64,000 bases of DNA, taken from Uliginosibacterium gangwonense DSM 18521 (GTDB lineage Bacteria; Pseudomonadota; Gammaproteobacteria; Burkholderiales; Rhodocyclaceae). The position numbers were made by a program, and so were the translations under genes. Location: contig NZ_KB892846.1 of NCBI RefSeq assembly GCF_000373965.1, positions 124,001 to 188,000 on the forward strand, read 5' to 3'. Below are positions 30,072-38,906 of this stretch, in pieces. The notes under the pieces were generated by a model. It saw only the letters and a list, made by a program, of their open reading frames with translations, did no database searches and was not told where the DNA came from. Every line of letters begins with the position of its first letter. Positions within the stretch are counted from its first letter, which is position 1.

Positions 30072-30476
30072 ATGCCCCGCACGATAGAGAAGAGCGATGC
30101 CGAATGGCGTGAATTGCTTGATCCCGAGCATTATCGCGTCACCCGGCTCAAAGGAACCGAGCGCCCCTTTACCGGCGAATACTGGAACAACTGGACGCCT
30201 GGGCGCTACTACTGCCGCTGTTGCGGCGCAGACCTGTTTGACGCGGCCACCAAGTTTGACGCAGGCTGCGGTTGGCCAAGTTTCCACTCGGCAAACACGC
30301 CGGACAACATCGAACAGGTAGAAGACTTCAGCCACGGCATGTACCGCATCGAAGTCATCTGCAAACAATGCGGCGCCCACCTGGGCCATCTGTTTGAAGA
30401 TGGCCCGGCACCCACAGGCTTGCGCTATTGCATCAATTCCGCCTCGATCAAGCAGGGGAAAGAGCAAAAGGGCTGA
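30072..30476 (+). CDS. msrB: Peptide-methionine (R)-S-oxide reductase MsrB
   Basis: The 134-residue enzyme reduces methionine-R-sulfoxide. It has [12 protein letters not shown] and [14 protein letters not shown] (two CxxC pairs binding structural zinc), GCGWPSFH near 72, and RYCINSASI near the C-terminus with the catalytic Cys. ATG 30072 has an AGAGGA site upstream. It is divergent from purL. Confidence 0.95.
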   Translation: MPRTIEKSDAEWRELLDPEHYRVTRLKGTERPFTGEYWNNWTPGRYYCRCCGADLFDAATKFDAGCGWPSFHSANTPDNIEQVEDFSHGMYRIEVICKQCGAHLGHLFEDGPAPTGLRYCINSASIKQGKEQKG

Positions 30477-30488
30477 GAAAAGGCAGCA

Positions 30489-30514
30489 CAAGGGGCGGGC
30501 TGGGCCGCCCCTTG
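30489..30514. terminator. Stem-loop between msrB and the pectate lyase gene
   Basis: CAAGGGGCGG pairs perfectly with CCGCCCCTTG around GCTGGG. It lies between convergent genes; there is no T-run on either side. Confidence 0.6.
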
Positions 30515-30523
30515 ATTACTGCA

Positions 30524-32098
30524 TCAAGGCGCCTTCACCGTCATCTTGCCTGCCCCGGCGTTGGCCAGCACATGCGCCTTCAGGCCCGCTTCGGTCTTGG
30601 CCGGTGTGTAGGTGTAAGGAGGTGTCCAGCCCAGTTCGTTGGTGAATTCATGGGTAGCCCAATCCTCCACGGCAGCGCCTGCCGATTGCGCAGTAGCCAC
30701 TGCGGCAGCCTTGACCGCATCATACCGGGCCTTGGCCACAGTATTGATCGTGCTGCTGGCAAGCGGTAAGCCGTTGAACCATGAGCCATTATCCTTGAAC
30801 TGATAGCCCTTGAAGTTATCCACAATAATGTATTCGTCCGCCCCAGTGCCTTTGTACTCAAAAGCATTGGCCTCAGACAGAATCATCGATTCAATCCCCA
30901 TCCCGATGAAATAATGCCCACCATTCAGCGCGCGGCTTAGCATCGGGTAATCCACATCATCCACACTTCCTCTGAAGTAGTTGTTGTAGATATGCACCTG
31001 GCCAAAACGCACGCGTGGTGAGCGCTCTTGCGAGTTATCAAACAAGTTGCCAAAGAAGGTCATGTGGTTCTTGCCCCGATCCCTGGCAGCCTTGCCATCA
31101 CCCGAGCCGATCATGATCGTTTTGTCATGATTACGGAAAATGGAATAGGAGATCGTCACATAATCCGTGCCGTCTTCCATATCCAGCAGACCATCGTGAC
31201 GCTGTACGTGTTTGCCATAAATAATAGGCTCCTGGCTATCTGGATGGCCTGCATCGCTTAAGGTCAGGTGGTCAAACCAAAGGCGAGTGCCTGTCACCAC
31301 CGTAATGCCCTTGTAACGCGCATTCCAGTTACCTGTTGGGCCGTCACTGGGCGTCCAGGCCGGGAAGCGGTCTTGCACCGCCTGGATTTCCAGGTTGCGC
31401 ACGATCACGTTGGTGCGCGCATTCAGCTCCAGATAGCCATCAATGATCTTGGCATCATTCCCGACACCCAGAATCGTCGTGTTGGAGGGCACCGAAAACT
31501 GTATCTGCGCCTTCTGCACGTTGGCACAATTGGTACGTGCCGAACCCTGAGCCTTCACCTTGGCCAAGCTAGCCGTGGCAGTCGCATCCCCTGCTGTAGC
31601 CTTGGTTTGCAGGTCAGTGACGTAAGCAGAATCGAAACTCTTCACATACAGATCAAAATCCCACTTGCCACAGGTGGTATTGGCCGCCTTGTAGGTATCC
31701 TCTGTGGCATATTGACCATTCCCCAGATCAGTACCGTAGAGAGTGCCCTTGATGTAGACAATCTTGGGCTCCAACGCAGCTGCACTGGCGTTTGTGGCAT
31801 AGGTAGCACTGCCCTTGTTGAGCAGCGCATCGCGGAGTTCCGCACGCGTCGTCGCCACATAAATGTTGGTGGCAGGCGCCCCCTCACCCCCGGTTGGTGG
31901 CAAGACCGCAGCCGCATTGTTTGGGTCCGGGTTTTGTGCTGCCCACCCCGAAACAGTCGTAACCGCAGTAATTGATTCGCTTGGTGTCGCCGTTGTGCTG
32001 CTACTGGAAGAATCCCCGCTGTTCCCACCACACGCTTGAAGCAGGCATGCAAGAACGATCGGCGCTGCCAAAGCAGGCCGAAATGGTTTGACATACAT
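30524..32098 (-). CDS. Pectate lyase lipoprotein (PL1 family)
   Basis: The 524-residue protein has a type II signal peptide ending LLQACGG, so it should be a surface or periplasmic lipoprotein, then a Ser/Thr linker. The parallel beta-helix shows PL1 hallmarks: TRLWFDHLTL, LLDMEDGTDYVTISYSIFRNHDK, and ERSPRVRFGQVHIYNNYF (the RxPxxR catalytic segment). PL1 enzymes cleave polygalacturonate by beta-elimination, needing Ca2+. ATG 32098 has AAGGAG 8 bases upstream; GTG 32101 is possible. No other pectin genes flank it, except possibly the distant KdgF-like cupin. Confidence 0.9.
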   Translation of the reverse strand: MYVKPFRPALAAPIVLACLLQACGGNSGDSSSSSTTATPSESITAVTTVSGWAAQNPDPNNAAAVLPPTGGEGAPATNIYVATTRAELRDALLNKGSATYATNASAAALEPKIVYIKGTLYGTDLGNGQYATEDTYKAANTTCGKWDFDLYVKSFDSAYVTDLQTKATAGDATATASLAKVKAQGSARTNCANVQKAQIQFSVPSNTTILGVGNDAKIIDGYLELNARTNVIVRNLEIQAVQDRFPAWTPSDGPTGNWNARYKGITVVTGTRLWFDHLTLSDAGHPDSQEPIIYGKHVQRHDGLLDMEDGTDYVTISYSIFRNHDKTIMIGSGDGKAARDRGKNHMTFFGNLFDNSQERSPRVRFGQVHIYNNYFRGSVDDVDYPMLSRALNGGHYFIGMGIESMILSEANAFEYKGTGADEYIIVDNFKGYQFKDNGSWFNGLPLASSTINTVAKARYDAVKAAAVATAQSAGAAVEDWATHEFTNELGWTPPYTYTPAKTEAGLKAHVLANAGAGKMTVKAP

Positions 32099-32545
32099 CA
32101 CATAGTCTCCTTGTTATTTTTGCTAGCAATTCAGCCCACAAACCGGCTAGTGGCCTGACCGCTTTTTCTAGATTACGCCAAAAATGTTACTAAAGGAATA
32201 GGGCGCCCTACACTTCTTTACACTCCGCCATTCGCCTTGATACAAATAGTCCAGAGGCGTTGCTGAAGGTGCGCAAAACAGAGGAAATCCTCAGCACGAA
32301 TCAGTCCGCAGGGCAACAGATTCTGGCTGGCACGCAGAGCCGCACATGTATCCAAAATATGCCATAAAAATACAAGGCGATGCGTTGGCATGTATACGCA
32401 AATACAGGCACCACCACACATCGGATCAGCCGGATTCACGTTATTGCCACATTCCCAGGCGATACTCACACTTTAAAAAGGGTTTACATGCAACCCAGTT
32501 GCATTGTTATACTCCTCCCTGGCTTCTCATTTTTTGGACTCGCCG
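32099..32545. promoter_or_regulatory. Intergenic control region of the metal-uptake cluster
   Basis: No gene is supported on either strand. A perfect dyad ATGCAAC-CCA-GTTGCAT occupies 32488-32504, immediately before a good -10 TATACT at 32508-32513; TTTACA at 32483 could be a weak -35 (19-bp spacer). A repressor bound at the dyad would block this promoter. A Zur-family metal sensor is the natural candidate given the downstream genes, but this is inference. Confidence 0.45.
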
Positions 32546-32859
32546 TGCGACAACGCCTGCTTCTTGTGTGCATCACGCTGTTCTTGCTGCTTGGGCAGCA
32601 AGGCGCAGCCGTGCACGCACTCAGGCACCTTGGCGAAGCGCTGGCGTCCACCTCGCCTCACAAAGAGTCCCCCACAGCACCCCAGCATCTGTGCGAAGAG
32701 TGCCTGGCCTTTGCCGCATTGGGCGCAGCCCTGAATGCGCAGACGCCACCGCAGGCTACCGCAACGTCCTGGTGGCTCTACGTCTCGCCAGGGCAGACAA
32801 CGGCCTTCGTGGCCGTGGCCCACGCCTTTCAGTCCCGCGCCCCACCTCTGCAAGCCTGA
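32546..32859 (+). CDS. Small secreted protein at the head of the metal-uptake cluster
   Basis: From GTG 32546 the product is 104 residues, beginning VRQRLLLVCITLFLLLGQQG, a clean signal peptide ending near AVHA. The mature part has HALRHLGEAL, a CEECLAFAALGAAL pair of cysteines and histidines, and a Pro/Ala-rich tail. Small His/Cys proteins of this kind (DUF2946-like) often precede copper or zinc transport genes. The earlier ATG 32488 would put the promoter dyad inside the gene, so I prefer the GTG. Function unknown; metal handling is inferred. Confidence 0.5.
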
Positions 32860-33062
32860 TATCCACCTGTACGGATCAAGCATCTGACATAGCCGAAACC
32901 CGATTTCTGCCATGTGATGTGTTGTGCCTGTGCAGCCACGGATCGCCATTTCCAAACTGACTGTTTTCACCCTGTGCTGGCGATTTGCCATGCGCACGAA
33001 TTGTTTCGTCATCGCTGTCTGCCAGAGGCGAAGCTTGATGACGCCCCCATAAAGGAAAACGC

Positions 33063-34442
33063 ATGTATAAGCACCACCATCACGCCTGCCGCAGTGCCAT
33101 CATCCTGGCCGCGCTCGGCCTCAGTCCTATCCCTGCCCTGGCGGCAGACTCTGCCGATCTACAACAAATCCGCCAGGAAATCGACACCTTGCGCCAGGGT
33201 TATGAAAAGCGCATCAACGAACTTGAGACGCGTCTCCAGAACGCGGAGGCCACCGCCAACAAAGCCGAGCAGGCAGCGCAAAACGCCCCTGCCAATTCCG
33301 CCCCTTCAACCCCCGCAGCAGGTGGCAATGCCTTCAACCCGGAAATCGGTATGGTGCTCTCCGGCTCCTACTCCAATTTCAAGCGGAATCCTGATGGCTA
33401 CCGCATCACCGGTTTCGCCCCCGGTGGCGACATCGGCCCAGGCTCCCGTGGCTTCAGCCTCGGGGAATCGGAAGTCAACTTCTCGGCCAACGTCGATCAG
33501 CTCTTCTACGGCAACCTAACCTTGTCAGTCGGAGCCGACGATAAAATCCATGCCGAAGAAGCTTTCATCCAGACCACCGCCATGCCTGCGGGATTCAGAC
33601 TCAAAGCGGGGCGCTTCTTCTCCGGTATCGGCTACATCAACGGGCAACACGCCCACGCCTGGGATTTTGCCGACAGCCCGCTGGTCTATCAGGCTTTCCT
33701 CGGCGGCCAATATGCGCAAGAAGGGATTCAGGCAAGCTGGGTCGCCCCTACCCGCATGTTTGTGGAACTCGGTAGCGAAATGGGCCGTGGCAAGGAATTC
33801 CCGGGCGCTGACAGCCAGCGCAACAAGCCCGGCTCACAGGCGGTGTTCGCCCATGTTGGGGATGACATCGGCGTGAGCCAGAGCTGGCGAGCCGGGCTAT
33901 CCTGGTTGCGCCATACACCACAAAACCGCAGCCAAACAGATACCAATCTAGCCAATACGAACGTTACCGATAGCTTTACCGGTACCTCCAACATTGTGGG
34001 CGCAGACTTCGTCTGGAAGTGGGCACCAAACGGTAATGGCGAACGCCAAAACCTAAAACTGCAAGGGGAGTTCTATCGCCGCATGGAAAAAGGCCAGCTT
34101 GTATATGACACTGCCAATGCCAACACCCAAGGGGATTACCGCACCGCACAGTCTGGTTGGTATGTGCAAAGCGTCTACCAGTTCATCCCCAATTGGCGGG
34201 TTGGAGCGCGCTATGAACGCCTGAATTCCGGCACCGTAGATTACGGAAGTAATGCCCTTGTCCTGGGTGACGAACGCTTCCGGCCCAGCAAGACCAGTCT
34301 GATGGTGGATTGGAACCCCAGCGAATTCAGCCGCATCCGCCTGCAAGTGGCCCAAGACAAGTCTCGCCGCGATCTCAAGGACCAACAAGTCACTCTGCAA
34401 TATCAGATGAGCCTGGGCGCCCACGGCGCGCACAGCTACTAA
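33063..34442 (+). CDS. Outer membrane porin-like protein, probably metal-regulated
   Basis: The 459-residue protein has a signal peptide (MYKHHHHACRSAIILAALGL, cleaved after ALAA), a coiled coil of about 40 residues (LQQIRQEIDTLRQGYEKRINELETRLQNAEA), a linker, and a beta-barrel with alternating hydrophobic strands ending QVTLQYQMSLGAHGAHSY. The pattern (coiled coil plus barrel) fits zinc-regulated outer membrane proteins next to ABC metal importers. A His-rich start (HHHH) and HAHAW segment are visible. The terminal residue is Tyr rather than the usual Phe. Role in metal entry is inferred from context. Confidence 0.75.
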   Translation: MYKHHHHACRSAIILAALGLSPIPALAADSADLQQIRQEIDTLRQGYEKRINELETRLQNAEATANKAEQAAQNAPANSAPSTPAAGGNAFNPEIGMVLSGSYSNFKRNPDGYRITGFAPGGDIGPGSRGFSLGESEVNFSANVDQLFYGNLTLSVGADDKIHAEEAFIQTTAMPAGFRLKAGRFFSGIGYINGQHAHAWDFADSPLVYQAFLGGQYAQEGIQASWVAPTRMFVELGSEMGRGKEFPGADSQRNKPGSQAVFAHVGDDIGVSQSWRAGLSWLRHTPQNRSQTDTNLANTNVTDSFTGTSNIVGADFVWKWAPNGNGERQNLKLQGEFYRRMEKGQLVYDTANANTQGDYRTAQSGWYVQSVYQFIPNWRVGARYERLNSGTVDYGSNALVLGDERFRPSKTSLMVDWNPSEFSRIRLQVAQDKSRRDLKDQQVTLQYQMSLGAHGAHSY

Positions 34443-34459
34443 ACCAACGGAGCATCACC

Positions 34460-35374
34460 ATGACAAAACAATTTCATCGCACTGCCGTGCTTGCCATTGC
34501 CACGGCCAGCTTCTTCAGCCTGCCCGCGCATGCCGCGCTACGCATTGTCGCCTGCGAACCCGAATGGGCCGCGTTGAGCCAGGAACTGGCAGGCGACAAG
34601 GCCGACATCTATTCGGCCACCACCGCCATGCAAGACCCCCACCACATCCAGGCCCGCCCCAGCCTGATTGCCGCCGTGCGTAATGCCGACCTGCTTACCT
34701 GCACAGGGGCCGAGCTGGAAACCGGCTGGCTGCCCGTGCTGCTGCGTCAATCCGGCAACACCAAAGTTCAACCAGGACAACCGGGCTACTTTGAGGCCGC
34801 CAGCTTCGTCACAAAGCTGGAAATTCCCACTCGCCTGGACCGTGCGGATGGCGATGTGCATGCGGCAGGCAACCCCCATATTCAAACCGATCCGCATAAT
34901 ATTGCCAAAGTAGCCGATGCATTAGGCCAGCGCCTCGCCCAGCTTGACCCGGCCAACGCAGCCACCTACAAGGCGCGCCTGCAAGACTTCCAGACCCGCT
35001 GGAAGGCAGCCCAGGCCCGATGGGAAAAAGAGGCAGCTCCGCTGCGGGGTGCCAGGATAGTTGTTCAGCATAAAGCCTACCCATACCTGGAAAACTGGCT
35101 GGGGCTCAACCAGGTCGCCACTCTGGAACCCAAGCCTGGGGTAGAACCCACCAGCAGCCATCTGAGCGAAGTACTCAACCAGTTGCAAACGCAACCCGCC
35201 CGCTTCATTGTGCGCTCGGCCTATAACGACAATCGCGGTGCCGAATGGTTGAGCCAGCACGCCCATATCCCGGTCGTGGTCGTACCCTTCAGCGTAGGGG
35301 GCAGCGAACGCGCCAAGGATCTGTTTGGCATGTTTGACGACACCATCGCCCAACTCCTGAAAGGCCTGCAATGA
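34460..35374 (+). CDS. Metal (zinc-like) ABC transporter substrate-binding protein
   Basis: The 304-residue periplasmic protein has a signal peptide cleaved after AHA. It follows the ZnuA/cluster A-I fold: ACEPEWAALSQELAG, DPHHIQARPS (metal His) near 65, GNPHIQTDPHN (second His) near 138, IVVQHKAYPYL (third His) near 200, and EPKPGVEPTSSHLSEV. It lacks the long His-rich loop of ZnuA, as in some manganese/zinc binders. It overlaps the permease start by 4 bases (35371-35374), so translation is coupled. Confidence 0.85.
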   Translation: MTKQFHRTAVLAIATASFFSLPAHAALRIVACEPEWAALSQELAGDKADIYSATTAMQDPHHIQARPSLIAAVRNADLLTCTGAELETGWLPVLLRQSGNTKVQPGQPGYFEAASFVTKLEIPTRLDRADGDVHAAGNPHIQTDPHNIAKVADALGQRLAQLDPANAATYKARLQDFQTRWKAAQARWEKEAAPLRGARIVVQHKAYPYLENWLGLNQVATLEPKPGVEPTSSHLSEVLNQLQTQPARFIVRSAYNDNRGAEWLSQHAHIPVVVVPFSVGGSERAKDLFGMFDDTIAQLLKGLQ

Positions 35375-36126
35375 CGCACCTCTCCCTTGATCTGGGCATC
35401 CTGCTCCCGGCTTTCATCGCCGGGCTGTTAGTGCTCGCCACCCATGTGCCCCTGGGCGCGCAAGTACTGGAGCGTGGCATCGTCTTCATCGACTTGGCAA
35501 TTGCCCAGATCGCAGGCATTGGTGTCATCGCGGCAGATGTGGCCGGGCTGGAGCCTGAAGGCTGGGCCATGCAAGTCGCAGCAATCTCGGCAGCACTTGT
35601 CGGCGCTCTGCTGCTGACCTGGACGGAGCGACATTGGCCTGATATTCAGGAAGCATTGATCGGGGTGCTCTTCGTCATCGCCTCCTGCATCGGCATCCTC
35701 CTGCTGGCAGGCAATCCACATGGTGGCGAGCATCTGAAGGATCTGCTCGTAGGCCAGATCCTGTGGGTCAACACAAGCCAGCTCATTGCCACTGCCATCC
35801 TCACCGCAGCGGTGCTTGCCGCATGGTTCGGCTTTGCCCGCCACATGGGGCGCTTTGGGTTCTATGCCATCTTTGCCGTCGCCGTCACCGCCTCGGTACA
35901 ACTGGTGGGAGTGTATCTGGTGTTCTCCTCACTGATCATCCCCGCATTGGCCACACGCATACTGCACGGCAAACGCAGGCTACTACTGGCCTACGCGCTG
36001 GGGGCAAGTGCCTATGCCATTGGCCTTGTCGTCTCGGCCCTGCTGGATCTCCCCTCCGGCGCCGTAATCGTGCTGACCATGGCGATGCTAGGCTGTGCCA
36101 CAAGCCTATTCATGCAAAAAGCATGA
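35371..36126 (+). CDS. Metal ABC transporter permease (ZnuB-like)
   Basis: The 251-residue protein has about eight hydrophobic helices with ABC-3 family features: GAQVLERGIVFIDLAIAQIAGIG near 30, EALIGVLFVIASCIGILLLAG near 93, and GVYLVFSSLIIPALATRIL near 180. It overlaps the binding-protein gene. No gene for the ATPase subunit exists in this cluster, so it must be supplied from elsewhere. A strong terminator follows. Confidence 0.85.
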   Translation: MTHLSLDLGILLPAFIAGLLVLATHVPLGAQVLERGIVFIDLAIAQIAGIGVIAADVAGLEPEGWAMQVAAISAALVGALLLTWTERHWPDIQEALIGVLFVIASCIGILLLAGNPHGGEHLKDLLVGQILWVNTSQLIATAILTAAVLAAWFGFARHMGRFGFYAIFAVAVTASVQLVGVYLVFSSLIIPALATRILHGKRRLLLAYALGASAYAIGLVVSALLDLPSGAVIVLTMAMLGCATSLFMQKA

Positions 36127-36130
36127 ACAT

Positions 36131-36160
36131 AAACGGGGCTGCAGATGCAGCCCCGTTTTT
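36131..36160 (+). terminator. Rho-independent terminator of the metal cluster
   Basis: 13-bp stem AAACGGGGCTGCA / TGCAGCCCCGTTT around GA, then T-run. Confidence 0.9.
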
Positions 36161-36315
36161 CCATACTCCGCACATTGCCAACACAACTGCAAAAAAGCGT
36201 GACAAATACCGACAATTTCTTACATCTCGGCGTCAGCTTCCCGGACACGGCACTCGTTATTGCACTCAGCGACGCTCATCGGCGTTAGCGCACACTTAAC
36301 GATGGAGCTTTACAC

Positions 36316-36669
36316 ATGAACGCCAAACTCTTTTTTGCTGCCCTCGCCGTTGCTGTCACCCTGCCTGCGCTGGCTCAAACACCTCCTGCGGACCCGGTCA
36401 AACAGGACAACCGCGAAATTCGCCATGACAAACGGGAAATCCGTTCAGACCGCCGTGAATTGGCGGCCGACAAAAAAGAGGTACGCGAAGATCGACGCGC
36501 AGAAAAAGTCGCCATCCAGTCCGGCAACAAGGTCGAAGCCAAGGCCATTGATCGGGAGCGCAGAGAAGACAAGCACGAAGTACGCAAGGATCACCGTGAT
36601 CTCGCCCGCGACCGCGCCGACCTGCACCGCGATCGCAAGGACCGCCGCGAAGATCGGAAAGCACAATAA
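36316..36669 (+). CDS. Secreted, highly charged heptad-repeat protein
   Basis: The 117-residue protein has a signal peptide ending near ALAQ (residue 21). The mature part consists almost wholly of Asp/Glu/Arg/Lys heptads such as NREIRHD, KREIRSD, RRELAAD and KKEVRED, then LARDRAD, LHRDRKD and RREDRKA. It should form a single alpha-helix or coiled coil in the periplasm. GGAGC precedes the ATG. No function is assigned to such proteins; a chaperone-like or spacer role is possible. Confidence 0.7.
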   Translation: MNAKLFFAALAVAVTLPALAQTPPADPVKQDNREIRHDKREIRSDRRELAADKKEVREDRRAEKVAIQSGNKVEAKAIDRERREDKHEVRKDHRDLARDRADLHRDRKDRREDRKAQ

Positions 36670-36702
36670 ACCCTCTGCAGACTAACGATTCTCACCATAT
36701 CG

Positions 36703-36730
36703 ATCATCCCCGTGCGCTGCCGGGGATGAT
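36703..36730 (+). terminator. Stem-loop after the charged protein gene
   Basis: ATCATCCCCG pairs perfectly with CGGGGATGAT (10 bp) around an 8-base loop. No T-run follows. Confidence 0.5.
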
Positions 36731-37282
36731 TCGCGCCTGCGCCCCCGATTTCGGTAAGCCTTGAACAGAATGGCCGAATACTCTGCGCGCCCATTGCCTG
36801 ACACTTGGCAAATGCACTGCCGTAAGCGCTTACAAAAATAGAAGAATTTTTGCCCAGATCGAATCTTACACAGAAAAATACCCTACCCAAAAGGGCATAC
36901 GGCATCCCGATTTCAGAAACAAAATCCCCTATACCAAAGTTATAGAACTTAGTTCGGAACGCTCATATTCATCAATTTATTAAATAATTTGATGGGAATC
37001 TGGTCAGAAAATACGAGCACTTACCACTGAAGTATCTGTTCACCCTTTTGCTATGCATCCGTAGTTTTTGTGCTAATTTTGTAACCGGTGACAAAACACT
37101 GGATGACCCAAAAATGTCGTCTTGCTGCGTTGCCGCAAAAGAAAATAGGCGCGTTATTTATATAACGATGCCAAGCACAGTCATGGAGACAAAACAATGA
37201 TGCACGGTGCCCTTTGAGCAAAGGGGTATTGGCGACTGCCGGTCTTTTATCCTAAGGTTTGAGCGCTTACCGGGTGTTGGCG
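36731..37282. other. AT-rich intergenic region upstream of the amylase
   Basis: No gene is supported. The stretch 36790-37080 is visibly more AT-rich than its surroundings. CGTTAT-TTAT-ATAACG (37152-37167) is a perfect 6-bp-arm dyad and could be an operator for the amylase gene. Confidence 0.4.
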
Positions 37283-37420
37283 ATGGCGCCGTACACCGTT
37301 TGCATGCTTCTGGTTTTTATATGCCTCCTGCTCTGGCTCATCAGGGCTTTTCTACCGAGCTTTTTATTCGGTGTGTACTTGCATCAATTCCTTCCATCAA
37401 CAAAGCGAGGATACACATGA
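37283..37420 (+). CDS. Possible small membrane protein overlapping the amylase start
   Basis: This frame of 45 codons begins MAPYTVCMLLVFICLLLWLI and has one hydrophobic helix followed by a short basic tail (STKRGYT). Its TGA overlaps the amylase ATG as ATGA, the geometry of translational coupling. The ribosome site is weak, so it may be a chance frame. Confidence 0.3.
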   Translation: MAPYTVCMLLVFICLLLWLIRAFLPSFLFGVYLHQFLPSTKRGYT

Positions 37421-38841
37421 AGCACATCAGTCCACTCTGGAAACGGTTCTTGCTGCTCGTTGGCATGGCCGCATTGACTGCAAACGCTTGTGCAGATGTA
37501 ATTATGCACGCTTTTGACTGGCGGTATGACCGGGTAACAAGTAATGCCGATGCCATCAAAAATGCTGGTTATAAGGCTGTGTTGGTCGTGCCACCCATCA
37601 AGACGGACAGCAGCAATTGCGCCTGGTGGCAGCATTATCAACCACAAGACTACCGGGTGATCGACCATTGTAGAGGAAACAAAGAGCAGTTCAAAACCAT
37701 GATTGACACGTTGGCCGCACGTGGTATCGCCGTTTATGCGGATGCGGTACTCAATCAGATGGCCAATGAACGCGGTAACGCCACAGACTTCCCGGGTTCG
37801 GCTGCGTTATCAACCTACGCCAGCAATTCCAGTTATTGGAATGCCCAGAAGTTATTTGGCGATCTCAGTGTCGGTTTGTTCAGTTCCTGGGATTTTCATG
37901 ATGCCTTCTGCATCACAAACTGGACAGATACCTACCAATCCACACATGGGCGCATCTGCGGCGGCAGTGGTGACCGTGGCATGCCTGATCTGAAAGATAC
38001 CGATAGCAGCAATACCTACGTCAATGATCGCCGTGTAGATTATCTGCGAGCCCTCAAGGGGCTGGGCGTCAAGGGGTTTCGCATTGATGCAGCCAAGCAC
38101 ATGCCTTACAGCTCGATCTCGTCCTTCTTTCAATCCGACATCCGCAGCGGCGCATTCATTTTCGCAGAAATTATTACAGGGGGCGGAACGGGAAACAGCG
38201 ACTATGAAACATTCATGAAGCCCTATCTATCGCAATTACCCGCGCAATTCCGGGCCTATGATTTCCCTCTGCTGAATACCATCAAAAACGCCTTTGCGAT
38301 GAGTGGTAGCATGACAGCGCTGGCCCAACCACTGAGCAATGGTCAGGCACTGGAAGGGTTGCGCGCTGTCACTGTCCCCGTCACGCACGACATCCCCTAC
38401 AACAGCGGCTTCCGTTATCTGATCCTGGATGCCACGGATGAAAAACTCGCCTACGCCTACTTGCTGGGGCGCGAAGACGGTGTACCGATGGTATTTGACG
38501 ACGGTTCGGATGGCCGCACCGACAATGCCAGATGGGTGGGCCAGTACAATGCGTCCCACATTGTGGCCGGGATCAAGTTCCATGAGCGCGTGCTGGGGCA
38601 AGCCTACGAGGTACTGGCTTCAAACGACTGCGCCCTGCTCTTCAGACGTGGGAAAGAAGGCGTTGCCGGAATCAACAAGTGTGGCTATACCGTCGACTTC
38701 AACGTGAATACCAATGAGAAATTTTACTGGTATCGCAATTACCGCGACACGCTGAGCAATGGCAACATCGTCAACATCAGCAGCAGTTACTATCAATTCT
38801 CACTACCGGGTCGCACGGCCCGTATGTGGCTGCCAGACTGA
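37417..38841 (+). CDS. Secreted alpha-amylase (GH13)
   Basis: The 474-residue protein starts with a signal peptide (cleaved near ANACA, residue 26) and runs as a GH13 catalytic barrel. The nucleophile is Asp224 in KGFRIDAAKH, the acid is Glu251 in FAEII, and the transition-state Asp is in VTHDIP at about 324-325. Region I reads DAVLNQM, with Gln in place of the usual His, a departure worth noting. The small C-terminal beta domain ends FSLPGRTARMWLPD. ATG 37417 has GCGAGG upstream. It should degrade starch or glycogen outside the cell. Confidence 0.88.
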   Translation: MKHISPLWKRFLLLVGMAALTANACADVIMHAFDWRYDRVTSNADAIKNAGYKAVLVVPPIKTDSSNCAWWQHYQPQDYRVIDHCRGNKEQFKTMIDTLAARGIAVYADAVLNQMANERGNATDFPGSAALSTYASNSSYWNAQKLFGDLSVGLFSSWDFHDAFCITNWTDTYQSTHGRICGGSGDRGMPDLKDTDSSNTYVNDRRVDYLRALKGLGVKGFRIDAAKHMPYSSISSFFQSDIRSGAFIFAEIITGGGTGNSDYETFMKPYLSQLPAQFRAYDFPLLNTIKNAFAMSGSMTALAQPLSNGQALEGLRAVTVPVTHDIPYNSGFRYLILDATDEKLAYAYLLGREDGVPMVFDDGSDGRTDNARWVGQYNASHIVAGIKFHERVLGQAYEVLASNDCALLFRRGKEGVAGINKCGYTVDFNVNTNEKFYWYRNYRDTLSNGNIVNISSSYYQFSLPGRTARMWLPD

Positions 38842-38853
38842 TTGAAAATGACA

Positions 38854-38873
38854 AGGGCCGCCAAGGCGGCCCT
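38854..38873. terminator. Stem-loop between convergent amylase and beta-propeller genes
   Basis: AGGGCCGCC pairs with GGCGGCCCT around AA. No T-run is present. Confidence 0.45.
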
Positions 38874-38906
38874 CCACAGGCAGAGATTACCGTTCAATAC
38901 CTCAAC

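Noticed and set aside
32218-32469. 83-codon reverse frame in the metal-cluster control region
   Set aside because: No signal, family or ribosome site; probably chance.
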